A DNA stretch of 64,000 nt. It comes from Klebsormidium nitens (lineage: Eukaryota > Streptophyta > Klebsormidiophyceae > Klebsormidiales > Klebsormidiaceae). A program made the translations under genes and the position numbers. A model generated the notes under the pieces. That model was given only the letters and a program-made list of their open reading frames with translations, searched no databases and had not been told where the DNA came from. The stretch covers positions 51,783-115,782 of the forward strand of contig DF237221.1 of the NCBI GenBank assembly GCA_000708835.1, written 5' to 3'. Shown piece after piece: positions 1 to 12,064 of the stretch; position 1 is the first letter of the stretch; each line of letters opens with the position of its first letter.

Positions 1-23
1 ATCCCGCTGTGCTTTTCTCCCAG

Positions 24-2957
24 GTTCCGCTTGAGCAGTACATGACTGAGACTCAGCGCATATTCTCTGCCGTGTTTCCTGACACCCACCGCGCCCAGCG
101 CCTTAGCCCCGTAAGTCTGTTTCTTGGCTTGTTCTGTATAACCTTTGATGTCCATACTTCTTAATGTTGAATAAAGTAGGAACAAGACTTTTGAGTTCTT
201 TGATTGGTTGTAAGAACGCGGCTAGAGTTGACGGGCTCAAAAGACTCGAAAGGCAGAGTTTTTGAGTTCGGAAAGCTCCTGATAATCTATCAGCTAGATG
301 GGTATAACCCAGTCCCGGAACCGATATCGTTCCTTTTCTCCTTCTGTTCTGCCGTAGTCCTTCTGGGCATCTTTGCAGGATGACGGCTCTGGCCCAAGTC
401 GACTTTCAACAAAACTGCTCTTATTTTTTTGCAATTGCGTAGACCAGTGTCCTACTTGCAGCTTTGAATCAGGAGGGAAAGTCCTCTGTGGACCAGGCTT
501 CCTGGAAGAACTGTAAGAGGCTTTAACCAGACCAACATGTTCGCCCCAGGAGAAGTCAGCTGATCTTGTTCAGATTGCCCCAAACGTCCTCTGCCTGGGT
601 CTGACTGACTCCTTGCATCACTGCCCAGGAGATGCGATGCATTTCACCTTCCGGTTGGCTTAACTCCAACAGAGAGTCCTCCGAGGAACTCTTGTCGAAG
701 TCCCTTTTTGTGTCATTGGCCCAGGAGTTGTGGCGCATGTTTATTGTTCATCAATGTTAACACTCCTCCAAACGTCCTCAAGAGAACCTCAGTCTCATCG
801 AATCATCTGTGTCAGTCCTTCAGGAGGTGTGGCGCATGATTATTGTCATCAATGTTAACACTCCTCCGAACGTCCTCAAGGGAACCTCAGTCTAATCGAA
901 ACATCTGTGTCATTCCTCCTGGCAGGAGGTGTGGCGCATCTTCATGCTCCCCATCAACTTCTTCTTCCTCAGCGTGCGCCCCGTGGTCGACATGCGGGTG
1001 TGGGTGCACGACCCCTCGGTAGATGGTCCCCGCCCTGGAGCGACGGCGACCGGAGGAAAGGCACGGAAAATGGTGTGCCTGGAGGCAGTAAGTTTTCAAT
1101 ATCAGATTTGCTTTTCTGATCCAGTCCCGGTTGGAAAAGGAACTACCAAGGCCCAAAGCGTCAACACGATGCTTCTTAGGGAGTTTGATTGGCGAAACAG
1201 ATAGCTGCAGCTTAAATGCAAAGAATCTAGAGTATGTCGCAAGTTTGTCGCTCCTACGTCGCTTGGAAGCCGAGATAGCTTGCGTGGATTGCAGTGGACA
1301 AAGATCGAGTGCTGCCGCCTCTGTTGGTGGCTCTTCGTCTCCTTTTATTGTTGCATGGCCATCATGATTGACAGTCAATTGTGGTCAAAGATGACACGGC
1401 TGCCTCTTATGCGCGGGCCCATTTGTTGCTTCTGTTCCTGGTCTTTGACTAGTAGCGGACCCTTAAATTGGCACACACGAAGTCCCTTCGTAACCATTCG
1501 AACTGTCAGCATTGGCCCTAGCCCCTGTTGCGTTTGATAAACTCTCTTTGCGAGGGAGCGGACGAGAGCACTTTCTTTTCTTCCGGTCGTATGCCCTTTC
1601 AATTGTCTTTTCTATTTTCCATTTCAGACCGAACGCCTCGTGCTTTGTTTCTTTGGTTCTTCTAACAGAAGATGAGAGGTCGAGAAAAAAGTTTCATTGC
1701 ATAAAGACGCATGCTAGTCAGACTTGCTCCTGCTGACCCACGTCTTAGCGTTAAGCCGAAATTGGATCTTCAGCATAATCTAAATCCAGGATAGAATACT
1801 GAAACCAGCCTCCTCGACCTCCCCATCTCCTCAACCTCTCCGCCTTTGTCTCCACCCCGTTCAGCTCTGAATGATTGTCAATGCCTCATTCGATCAGTTG
1901 GTTAGAGTGCTGAAAATTGTCAAGAAGAACCTGTCACACCCAACAGAAGCCTAGTTTCCCAAACCTCCGCGTCCTCTTCGCCTCCAGCTCCGGTGTGATC
2001 TCCGAAGCCTGGATTACGTGCTCAAGCCAGACGACTTCATCCTGGGCGCAAACGGCGCCCTATACCCTGAGCGCACCGGCCCCGCGGCGCGCCTCCGAGG
2101 CAGCATGCACGTCAGCATCAGCCTCGCCGTGCCGCCCGCGCTGTTCTTCACGCCCAGGGGACTGCTGGAGCCGGCGGGGAATGCGGTAAGCTTTAGGATA
2201 ATGCTTTTTGGGATGCGTGTGCTTTCGTTGTACATCTTGCTTTTTCGTCTCGCTTTTCGCGTCTTCGCTTCTAAAACGGGAAGGGGCCATTGATAATGAG
2301 GATAGCTTTTTAATGGCTCCGCATAGATCTTTAGGGCAGGTGGCAAGCCGCATCTTCTCGCCTTCAGAAGTAACGCATGAGATCCATTCAAGTCGAACAG
2401 TGCCTACGCGAAAAGCGTAAGATTTTGATTGTGATTCCCGACGAGTACCGTGATTTTCGAGCGCATTCCGTTATCGCCTGCGACCATCCCTCTGGATGGG
2501 CAAGACCAATTTGTGGTAAGACCAGGTTGTCGAGGAGTCAGCGCAACTGTCATTCGTTCCGCTTAGTTGACCGTTTCGAAGCTTTTCAATCAACACCTGT
2601 TGTATGCTGCGGGCGAATGCGGGAGCTGCTCCATCGGCTACAATGTCCGGCCAATCTGCTCAACGGCCAACCGTTCAAATCACCCCTTGAAAGTATCTGA
2701 TGCCGGTGCCTGTGTTCAAAGACACGTGTTGAAAGACTGTGTCTGCTGCATATTGTTTGGGTCTTCTGATGGCTTGTCCGTCTTCTTGATTGTTTTTCGG
2801 TGACTGACCTTAGCCTACTCGTTTCTGGTCTACCCTGCAGGTCATGGAGCAATTGCTCCAAAACATGAAGAACAAGGTGAACAGCCAGCTGCTGGTGGAC
2901 TACCGGGCATATGCTCAGGAGGAAGCAGCAAAGCGACGACAAATTCAAAGCGACTGA
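24..2957 (+). CDS. DUF1997 family protein (5' end outside window)
   Basis: Four exons are visible: 24-110, 926-1087, 1988-2185 and 2841-2957, all joined in phase 0 with GT-AG introns; the N-terminus lies left of the window. The joined product (187 residues here) reads like the plant/cyanobacterial DUF1997 family. It starts with VPLEQYM, continues through a 'WRIFMLPINFFFLSVRPVV' block, then a 'SLAVPPALFFTPRGLLEPAGN' type block, and ends with a helical 'LLVDYRAYAQ' tail and a TGA stop. Known members are nucleus-encoded plastid proteins or cyanobacterial proteins with no established biochemical role, so a plastid location is expected but the targeting peptide is not in the window. The intron before the second exon carries extra copies of that exon's beginning (separate entries). 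Family call confident; function unknown. Confidence 0.85.
624..922 (+). repeat. Tandem copies of an exon start (echo array) in DUF1997 intron
   Basis: The second exon of the DUF1997 gene begins at 926 just after CAG. The string CAGGAGGTGTGGCGCAT at this boundary recurs at 821 and, with one change, at 722. Each copy is followed by about 80 nt of nearly identical intron-like sequence, giving units of 99 and 102 nt. A more degraded start (CCCAGGAGATGCG) lies near 626. Each unit ends in a pyrimidine-containing tract plus AG, so each carries a potential splice acceptor. The units have no open continuation matching the rest of the exon. Confidence 0.85.
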
Positions 2958-3867
2958 GTGGAGGAGGCGTTGTCGGCCCCTCATTATTCCTCCTCTGCTG
3001 AATGTACCATAACCCCATTCTTTTAGGTGGTAATTGCACGCTGCTTGTGATGTAACGATGCACTTTTGACTGCTTACTGGAGTTCTCGGTCTAGGTCAAG
3101 ACGTGACGCTGTCATCAAAAATGCAGCCTAGTGCGTCGATTTTTTGCAAGTATGAACTATATTGTACTTTGTCAAATGCAAGACCAGCTGTTTTATTATA
3201 AGACCGTATTGCATGTGTTCATCATCAGAGCACTGGCTACGGTGTCAATTAAGCACTTTTAATGCACTGACGCTGCAATGCAACTGGGCGCGAAGACGTG
3301 ACCTTGCACTGCACAGGGCGGATGCGGCACCGCCGTCCAGAATATGTCGCCTAAATACTTGACGAGTTGGATGCGTTGCAGTGGATGCATCACACTGGCA
3401 TGTCAGCCGGCCTCAGCAGGGAATTGGGGATGCGTATGCATTCCAAGTATCGCTTACGGTAGTACTTTTCCGACGTATACTGGCACAGCTCCGCGCCAAT
3501 ATTCTATAGAACATGGCATGCACAAAGCTGAATTGATCGACCGTGGCCCCTTACCTGCGTGTGTATTTGCTTCACCAAATTCAACCGCGGCAGGGATGAC
3601 TTGATCCGGCCAGCAAGGTACGGACGGTCGTGTCCTTTGCCAGCAGCCAGCTGAGCCAGCAGGCTCGACGGTTAACCGGCACCTTAACGGACAGAGTTAT
3701 CATGCCGCCTTGCATGCATGACGGCATGATGATAGTTGAGCACACATGTGGGCTGCGCACTGACTCAGAGATCGTGCATAAAGAGTCGACATAGCAAGTT
3801 GAAAGGCTGGCAGCTGTCGTGACCATTGAAACATTGCGCGCTGGCAACAGCTGCCCCCTCGAACGGA
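2958..3867. other. Intergenic, convergent 3' ends
   Basis: This interval separates the end of the + strand DUF1997 gene from the end of the - strand GPATCH11 gene. It should hold both 3' UTRs and polyadenylation sites. I see no coding potential, RNA gene or repeat that I can support. Confidence 0.5.
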
Positions 3868-6303
3868 TCAATGCAGATCCTCGTCCTCGCCTGGACACTC
3901 CGTATCAATATCCTCCTGCGAATCGTACTTCACCCCGCAATATATACAGTACCAGTGTTTGTCTCTTAGCCGTCGAAGCATCCGCTCGAGTATCCGCACC
4001 CTGTCTTCGTCCGACACCTCCTCCACCGCGTTCTTCGCCTCTTCCTCTTCGTCTAATGATCTCTCTCCCGGCCGCAGCTTCCGTTTCCGCGCTATCCTCA
4101 CATCCAGCCCCACTTCGTCTTCTAATACGCTATCTCCTTCCAATACACTACCGTTTCCGTCCTTATTTACACCCTCTAAACTTACAACGTCTCTCCACGG
4201 CCCGTCCTCGCCCTCGATCGTTGCGAGCGCCGTTTCTGCGCGCCCGAGGTCGCGCCGCACCTTTCGAAAGTCCCACCGGCCCTTTGCACGGTCCCGGAAG
4301 TCGAGGGCCAACTCCTGCTGCTGCCGTTGCCGATGCTCTGCTGCGCGCGCCCTTCGTGCGGCCTGGTCAGGGAGACATTGATTTGTTTTATGAGGTCGAA
4401 GCTGGCACATAGCACCCACAAGAGAAACGAACACCTTCGTTAGTTGCACAATCCCGGAAGTCGGGGCTAACCCCTTCTGCGGCTGTTCCCAGGGCTCTGC
4501 TGCTTGCTGCAGCCCGAAGTAGAAAACGTAGTTGATCTTGAAAACAGTCCTCATACGTGACACAACGAAGATCACGAGCACAACTGCAGTTGTGGCCGAT
4601 TCTGCAGATCAAGAGCTAGAGCTGACTGCTGCGCGCCGGTGTGGGCAGGTCACGGTGCCCTTCTCACGATCTGATCAGCTGGATTCTGGAAACACGTTCG
4701 AAATATGGCAGCAGTACTGTACGCTTTCAGATAGGAAGGACCCGTTGTATTGGCACAGTGCTTCATGCCACTTGTCCTTCTGTGGCCTGATGAAAAAGAC
4801 AGACTCGGAGGGGAGGTTCCAGTGCGGTCAGAGAGTGCACAGCTGGCACCAAGAGACGTAGGCGGGATGCCAAATGCGAGTCTGGTGTCGAATAGTCGTT
4901 TGCAGATACCTTACATGCGTCCGAAAAGACGCCCTCAGAACGTCGTGAATTATTCGGGTCGAAGGTGTTGTACGTAGTGTCATAAGGTCCAGAAGTTTCT
5001 CAGATAAACTTGTCGGCTGGTGAAGACGGAAGAAGTCTCGTTTCAAGATCTGGCTCCTTCATCGAGCCAGGGAAACAGTTCAGCAACAGGGGTGTTCAGG
5101 GGACCAAGCCTCGAAGCAAGATCGAAGCAGTCCACTGCCAACTGCCATTCACAGATCCACCAAGTTTCATTCACCCAAGATTCGACATGAGAGATCCGAA
5201 ACAACTCTTTTCGATTCGAAAACGGCCGAGAAAGGCTTTGAAAAGCAATGCAAGCTTGACGTACTTTTGACAGCCTTTCTCTTCTGAAGCACTTCTCACA
5301 AGATAGTTGCCAGACTGCATCCAAGAACCGTGGCAATGTGAACATTCTACATTGGCTGACGCACCTTTTCTTGCTGCTCCTGCTGAATGATCTCGTCTCT
5401 GCCCAGCCCCGTCTTCGCTCTTTTCACCTTCAATTCCAGGGGCTCCGTGATACCCCCCTGCTCCGGCTGGCCCAAGCTACCCCCTGGCCTGCCAAAAGAA
5501 GGTTCAAAAGTGCTGTAATCTCCCGCGTCACCTTGTATGCAAAGACCTCTTTGGAATTTCGTTTTTGGTCAAGAGCCCCACACCTATCAAACGATGGGGC
5601 TCGTCAACGTAGGTCTGCAACTCTGAGAGATACTTTGGAACAATTCAAAGAGCGCATCTAGAAGATGGCCGAAACATTTGCTGACGCCACAAGAAATTTG
5701 AGCTTCGGGAAGGGGGCGGGGCGCTGCTGATTCATCTGTGATTTCACCTGATGAAAACCACCTTTCAGAGAGTCGTTTCACCATTGAGCCTCCTCATGAA
5801 GAGTGTGAAAAGCGTCAAAGACTCAACCACAGGAAGGCACTTGTGCGGACGAAGTAAACAACCTCAAGCAATCAAAGCAAATTGGTGAAAACAAGCGCCA
5901 TTTTTGAACTCACAAGCAGTGATAAGTGACTTCCACGGCGACAATCATTATTCTGTTCAAGCATCAGAGACAAATTGGATGAATGAAAGAAAGGAAGTAA
6001 TGAAGAAAGGAGCAATCAAACTCACTTGTAGCCCATCTTCTCCAGCAGCTTAAATCCAATGTTCCCCTGCGGAATTGCCTGCGCCATGCCCTCTTGCCGC
6101 AGCTTCTCTTCTTTCTCGAAAACACGCTCCTTTCGCTGCTGCTGCTTCTGTACAAATGTCAAGCGGGGCTTGGCGCTCTGCTGGGGAAGTTTCTTCGCAC
6201 CAGAGGTCTTAGAATTCGTGAGCGAAGGAGCGGATTCTGCAATGCCAAAGATGCTCAAATCAGCCATGTAGTCTGGCTCGTCTGCAGGATCCTGGTCCGC
6301 CAT
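3868..6303 (-). CDS. GPATCH11: G-patch domain protein, GPATCH11-like
   Basis: Three exons on the minus strand: 6026-6303, 5365-5488 and 3868-4362 (897 nt, 298 residues, ATG to TGA). Exons 1 and 2 form the G-patch: 'GNIGFKLLEKMGYK' joins across a split Lys codon to 'PGGSLGQPEQGG' and then 'KTGLGRDE'. The C-terminal exon encodes a charged helical region and ends in a DUF4187-type module with 'WYCIYCGVKYDS' followed by 'CPGEDEDLH', the Cys pair and CPG motif typical of GPATCH11. G-patch proteins generally bind and stimulate DEAH-box RNA helicases, and GPATCH11 is linked to RNA processing; the helicase partner here is inferred, not seen. The 1 kb intron between exons 2 and 3 contains a degraded second copy of the start of exon 3. 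Confidence 0.9.
4450..4508 (-). pseudogene. Echo of GPATCH11 exon 3 start
   Basis: Within the intron just upstream (minus strand) of GPATCH11 exon 3, about 58 nt match positions 4290-4348 of that exon at an offset of 160 nt. Shared landmarks on the plus strand are CCCGGAAGTCG (4453 versus 4293) and GCTCTGCTGC (4494 versus 4335). Substitutions and small indels break the reading frame, so it is read as a decayed tandem copy rather than an alternative exon. Confidence 0.8.
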
Positions 6304-6880
6304 AGCTGCAAATTGGTGTCCCAGCAGATCTCAGTTCAGATTTTCAGCGAGTGAGCGCTCCTATAATTTGTACGGCAGCATAATGCAAGATGTAGAGAAG
6401 CAATTGGGCACCACTATAAACAGAGTTCCGCGACTTGGTCACTCCATATGGAAGGCCAACAAAACTCTGGACAGTTTGAGTTCTGATGAAGGCCCATGCA
6501 CTGATGCAGCCTGCAGGAGGAGCCGACGGCACATTTGTCATCATGATGATGGTACGACGGTACCATCCGACTCCGAACGCGATGGTAATGGCTCTTTTCA
6601 CTGGGCGGCAGTCAAGGCGCTAACGGTGTGCATGGACAAAGAGCATTTGATTAAATACCGTCAATCGGACTGACAGATTGACGTGGCAATCCATCAACCA
6701 TCCGATGGCAGACAAGGTCAAGGCGGTTCTCGAGGCTCTCACCGGGTTTGCGAAACCGGGGCAAAGAATGGATGAATAGACTGGAAAGTCACGCATCTAG
6801 TTGACAGCTTTCCTCCTGCGAGCTGGCAACTTCTCACCCGCTTCTTTCTGACGACAGCTCACCTCTCTTGAGCAGCGGCA
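6304..6880. other. Divergent promoter region
   Basis: This stretch lies between the GPATCH11 start (-) and the start of the NTF2-like gene (+), so it should contain both promoters and 5' UTRs. Short open frames occur here but show no recognisable domain. No specific regulatory motif is claimed. Confidence 0.5.
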
Positions 6881-9800
6881 GTGGCAAATGCGCCAAATTC
6901 AATGTTGCGAGTTGTCTCCAGCCGTCTGTCTATCCGCAGCTCGCAGCTCTGCTCTCCTCAAGCAGCTAGCCTATTCACAAGCCCTCACCGACTGAAGGCC
7001 AGCGCTATGGCCGCTCCTGGCACTGTTGTTGAGAACACCCTTCCGGGCAGCAGCGGGCTTGCAGCAGAGAATGGGCCTGTGACCAAGGAGGCTGGGTCGG
7101 TGGGGCCTGCAAGCAGTACCGCACCCGTGCAGGGGATCAAGAACTTGTCAAAGGTGGCCAATGAGATTGTTCCACATGTCATGAACCTGTGAGTGGTCCT
7201 AGTTTCTTCCACCTTTAGGGCTTTGGTGGGCCTCTTTTTAGAAGATTGTGCCGAATGATGCTTCGAAAGATTGAAGTTGAGCTGTTTCACCACAAATGAA
7301 ACAGTGGTCAGAACCAGGCTAACTGTGCATGCATGCAACGTCCCATTTTCGCCCATATTGAGCTAAAACTTCGTCTTCAGCGAGCGGGCTGATTACCTTC
7401 CAACGGCTTGCCTTGAATCTGGACAGCGGGATTTGCAAGGCAGGAACTGTCCAGAAATGCTATATTTTGAGAGCTTGTAGAAGCGCGCACTTGCTGGGAT
7501 AAGACTCGGGACAACGACTTGCACTGGTTTTGTACTTCAGCTTCTTCAATGTTCCGTGCTCAGAAAACAGACTCAATGAAGAAGACTCCCTTTGACCTCT
7601 TGCAGGTATCAGAGCGTTGCTACTGAGTCTGACTACAAGATCTACGCCCCAAATGCTGAATTTGAGGATCCGCTGATGCACGCGATCGGGCTCAAGCAGG
7701 TGCAATCGGCATTTCAAGCGATGCCCAAAACGTTTAGCATGGCGCAGGCTCTCAAGAGCGACGTCATCAAGGACCTTGACGCACCGAGCTCAGGAGAGGT
7801 GAGGTTTGCGGTTCCGAATGATGTTTGGCTGTTCAGAATTAAATCTTTTTCCGAACCACAAGCGATCGAGAACGCGCCGAGGTCAATAGTTGACAGAGAA
7901 GAAGTTGTCAAACAGTCTCTACGAGTTTGGGCATGTCTATTGTCAAGATTCCGAGCACCTATTCAGTGTGATAGTTGAGATAGACTCTGAAAGCTTCACT
8001 TACTTGATAACTGTTGCTTTAGGAGTGAAAGCCTTTAGCATCTCAGCGGGCCATCAAAACAATGCGCTTGTAGATCTAAACGCCTTGACACAGAGCAAGG
8101 TGGAGTGAGGTTTTATGGGCTTGCGTCAGGACTGGGGGTTTGAAGTTGTGCCAGGCGTGGAAGAACAGGAAAAACCGGCTGGGGAGGTTCCGATTGCGTT
8201 TATGGCTGGGAGATTAGATACATGTTTCGAGGGGTCTTGGTTCACAAGTTTGACTTTGCGCTCAGAATCGCGTGAGGAATCAAACAGCAAAGACGATCGG
8301 ATCCTGCGTTCGCTTTCAGTTATCAAGAGCGTATGTGACATGCAGAATAACGATTGGACAAGTCTGGTGCAATTATGCTATACTTCGTCTCTGTATGTTC
8401 TGTGTTGTGGATATGTATACACCATTAGATGTAAGCTCGTCGAGTTCTGCTTTATACCACCACCTTTGCAAATCTTCTGAGCACCGTCCGTCACAATCTT
8501 TTCAGAAAATTCTCAACGACCCCCGTTTATGACTTTTAGCCCTGTTTGAAGGAAGATGACAAAGTCCCAGGCAGAAAAGAGGCTCTTCTAGCTTCAATTG
8601 CGCGTTGCACAGGCTGTCTTACGACATTCTCGTTCTGATATCTGACCGGTTGATGATTCGCCAGTTAGGTAAGACTGGTGCGGCCAATTTCGGATGTTTT
8701 CGATTCCGGACGGGCAATGTTCGATCCAAATTTCGGACAAGTGAAAGCAGGGTTTCACTCAGTGAAACTGCAGTCGATTCGATACCGTTTTAATGCCAAA
8801 TCGAAACACGGCTTGATGACGTGGTCCCTTTTCGATTTGGCAATAAAACAGTATCGAATCGACNNNNNNNNNNNNNNNNNNNNAACACGGCTTGATGACG
8901 TGGTCCCTTTTCGATTTGGCAATAAAACAGTATCGAATCGACTGCAGTTTCACTGAGTGAAACCCTGCTTTCACCCGTCCGAAATTTGGATCGAACATTG
9001 CCCGTCCGGAATCGAAAAGATCCGAAATTGGCCGCACCAGTCTTATTAGGTATTCGTAATGAAATGATTTCTGTGACGCCTTTTTTCCTTTTCGCTCTCA
9101 ACACCGTAGTCTCGAGATTTCATCACGACTCTCCTCTCGCACGTGCCCCACTTGCGCCACAAAACGTCACCTTACGAAGGTACTCTACACGTCGCTTGCT
9201 CTGCATACTTGGTCTCACGAGACCCTCGCTCCTCGTCTCCTCAGATCCACATCGACCTGGTGATGAAATACAAGATGCGTCCCGTCGGCCCCACCTTCGA
9301 GATGCCGTCGCTGGTGCGCCTGGTGGTTCAGGACGGCCAGGTCGTCCGGCACGAGGACTTGTGAGCGTCCGAACTGCTGTAACGCTTGTTCTTTTCGTAG
9401 AAACTCTGTTGCAGAGGTCTCTGAGAATGTGACGCTCGTTCTACTCACATAGTCACATTACGAAGGCGTCCAAGACTCCACTTGCGGAGCACCACGCTTT
9501 TTCCTCAACAGTATCTCGCGAACAGTTTCGGTGTTGGAAGGTCACTGACTCTGACATATCGCGTTGTCGGAAAGAACCCAACCACGCGTCTGTGATTGTA
9601 CAAGTCCTGTATGGATCAGCTGATTGTCGTCGGTTGTGGGACTTTTAAGTCGAGAAAGCGCAATCCTTGAGCGCAGGACAATCAGACGCGGCCATTGAGA
9701 TTGGCTCTCTAATTCGGGTGGCGGCAGAATATCTGCTCCGCCCTTCCCGAGCGTTACCTTCTCTTTCCAAAATGAGCGACTGAAACCTTGTCAATCTACC

Positions 9801-9984
9801 CTCCAGATGGCACCACAAGCCCCTCACGCATACGGGCATCGTGGGCAAGACTGGCGACATGATGCGGAGAGCCAACATGATGCTGACGCACGCCATCATG
9901 GGTTTCGGGGGGAAGGTCCCTGCTGACTCACCTAAGTCCACGCTCACACCCCCGAAGGAGACTGCCGGGAGCAGCAGCTTGTGA
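6881..9984 (+). CDS. NTF2/SnoaL-like family protein
   Basis: Four exons: 6881-7188, 7606-7798, 9245-9360 and 9807-9984 (795 nt, 264 residues). The N-terminal ~75 residues are Ser/Ala/Arg-rich and could be an organelle targeting peptide. The core matches plant NTF2-like proteins of unknown role: 'VPHVMNLYQSVATESDYKIY' type start, 'PNAEFEDPLM', then 'VVRHEDLWHHKPL' and a C-terminal 'RRANMMLTHAIMGFG'. The second residue of the 'HED-W-W' motif usual in land plants is Leu-Trp here, because the codon is split over intron 3. The fold is a cone-shaped alpha/beta barrel that binds small ligands or proteins; no catalytic residue can be assigned. Intron 3 (1.4 kb) hosts a hairpin transposon. Confidence 0.85.
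8670..9045. mobile_element. Hairpin (foldback) MITE with TTAGG target duplication
   Basis: The element starts TAAGACTGGTGCGGCC and ends with the exact inverse. Its arms remain complementary for about 135 nt with only a handful of mismatches. Identical TTAGG pentamers flank it at 8665-8669 and 9046-9050, consistent with a 5-bp target-site duplication; an alternative reading is a TA target (Tc1/mariner style) with the ends one dinucleotide shorter. No transposase is encoded. It sits inside intron 3 of the NTF2-like gene and contains a 20-N assembly gap near its centre. Confidence 0.85.
8864..8883. other. Assembly gap (20 N) flanked by a 59-nt exact repeat
   Basis: Positions 8864-8883 are N. 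The 59 nt before the gap (8805-8863) and the 59 nt after it (8884-8942) are identical. Removing the gap and one copy gives a 297-nt element that folds into one hairpin with a loop of about 20 nt, so the duplication is most likely two contig ends that were not merged. Confidence 0.9.
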
Positions 9985-12064
9985 TGCGTTTGTCACCAAT
10001 TTTGCGTCTCGTAAAGATTCAGGCGAAAATCCAAGGCCGGTTTTCAGCGGGAAAGCCGCCCAGAGATACACATTCTTTTAGGGACAGATTCTTTGGTTAT
10101 ACTTAGCAAGGCACGATATTTGCGTTCGGTGTTCGAGAAGTGGTCCTTGTACAGAATACGCATTGTACAGTGTGTAACTCGTCGTTCCAAATAGCAGGGC
10201 ATTGAAATGAGATTGCAGGGGAAGTTACTGCGCAAGATCAGTGCACGTGCAGATTCAGCACCAGGGTCGGCTACGGAGGCCTCCCTGTCCGGCAATAACG
10301 GGCGTCAGAATTTGCTCAAGGGTGTATCTGAGTCATACTACTCGTGTAAGATACTGAAAACTAGGACTACGACTGAGTCCTTCATGTCCTTAAATCTAAG
10401 GTGATGTGAAATGTACACATCGCTTGATCTGCTCGACAATTATGTGCTTGCATGTGCTGAGTGCTGCTGCCTAACTGCGGCATATACTCATGTGCTTGAT
10501 CATGCAGTGCCAGCCCATCCAGTGCGCCCACGCAGTTTCATTTGCCTTTGTACCCCGTGTTCCTTGATCTGTGGGATGCACGTATCTACAACGAACTGTA
10601 AGATGGCCCCATTTTGGGTGTGCGAAGTGGAATAGGCACCGCAGTGACATGGAATGCGCGGGCCACCAGCGATGTACCCACAGCCTGGCCATGCACAGCG
10701 TCCAACTGTGCAAATTTCAGACTGCCGATTTCTTCTGCACTATGCCTGTTCGACTGCCCCTGGCTGCTGCCTGCCATAACTGGTGATGATATACTCGCGG
10801 TCACGAACTTCTAGTTCATACTTTGCTAACATCTGCACGCAGTTGGTCCGACAATGATCCGATGATCGTCTGTTGTACTTGCCGCTCCTTTTGCATGATC
10901 ACGCACTTAGTTATCCTCCTGTCCCTCTAGATTGCGTAACCCGAGCGGTACTAGCGCACTTAGACCTGAAGCGGGGGGACCAAACGCCACTGAAACACAG
11001 TGAACCATGATCCGCACCGTCAGATGAGAAATCTCTTGATCAGGACGGTTGCGGTTGCATATTTTGGATGTCCCGAGCCCGATGCGGTCCCTCGGTTGGT
11101 CTGAGGGGAGGGTTAAGAAGAGTGTTAAAAGAGGGTTAATGGTTTTTTGGCTGTTAAACCCACCTAAACCTGCCCCCAATCCCTCCTAAACGGCGCGTTG
11201 CCCGGACCCCAAACTCTGGGTTTTCAAAGGCGACCCTGTGGAGGTTCAATCCCACCAATTTTCGGTTCCGGGCAATTAGCCGTTTGGCTGTTGGCACATG
11301 GTTCATGTTGCTAACTTTCTTGCCTGGGGTGTTTGGTCCCCCTGACTTGAAGCAGTTCAGGAGCAACTTCAATATAAGAAGTGGCTCTTGTAGCGCCGAC
11401 TCATGCAGTCTTCAAACGGTACTTCGATTGGTGACTTGAGGTTTCTGATCAAGGCTGCTACCTCTCAATCGAAAGCATTCTGTCTCTAAATTACCGATAA
11501 GATTAGGTTCATTCAGCCCGATACAGTACTCAAAAAGTTCCTGCTATGATCACCTGCGACAGCTAATCTTACAACGAGAAGCATACCTGCGTAGATTCCT
11601 TTCTGTCTTTCGAAAAGTCCATCACGACTTAAGTGCTCTCGCTAACTTGTTGAGCAGCTGATGATCGACTACGGCGCCCGACCGCCCTTATAGCTGTTTC
11701 CGATCTGTGCGCGTAATGTGAGATTGAAATAAGATAGCACAACCTTGCTGCTGCAGTAAGGAAAGATGCCCGCTAGTCACTTCAAATCCGTCCATTACAG
11801 GTCGTCTTCGTCGCAGGCTCTACAAGACCTGCCCCTTGGTTTCACCACAGGCAGTAGGAAAGCAGCGCTTAGAAAGCATCGGACCACTGCGCTCGTAGCC
11901 GCTGCGTGCTTCTCTATCCTCACAATCTTCGCCATCGAGATCTTGACCAGAGTCTTCAGATAAGGCCAAAACAAATAAGTTGGTCGGCGCAAGCGGCGGC
12001 CGCCTCATACAGACGAGCAGGGGCCACAAACTCGAAACTCTGCAAGAGATCGAAATTAAAAGCC
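9985..12064. other. Intergenic region upstream of kinesin gene
   Basis: Two kilobases between the NTF2-like gene and the kinesin start. I recognise no conserved coding exon. Around 10907-11372 the minus strand is open in two overlapping frames without a recognisable domain. A small plus-strand ORF at 11766 is listed separately. The 3' UTR of the NTF2-like gene and the kinesin promoter and 5' UTR must lie here. Confidence 0.5.
11766..11963 (+). CDS. Possible small membrane protein or uORF
   Basis: A 65-codon frame ends 100 nt before the kinesin start codon. Its C-terminal third is hydrophobic (roughly residues 41-59, rich in Ala, Val, Ile, Phe) and is preceded by basic residues, resembling a tail anchor. 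It may be an upstream ORF on the kinesin transcript, a separate small gene, or chance. I recognise no family. Confidence 0.2.
   Translation: MPASHFKSVHYRSSSSQALQDLPLGFTTGSRKAALRKHRTTALVAAACFSILTIFAIEILTRVFR

Noticed and set aside
11225-11265. TTCAATC context resembling a tRNA T-arm
   Set aside because: The flanking bases do not pair as a T-stem, and no anticodon or acceptor stem could be found.
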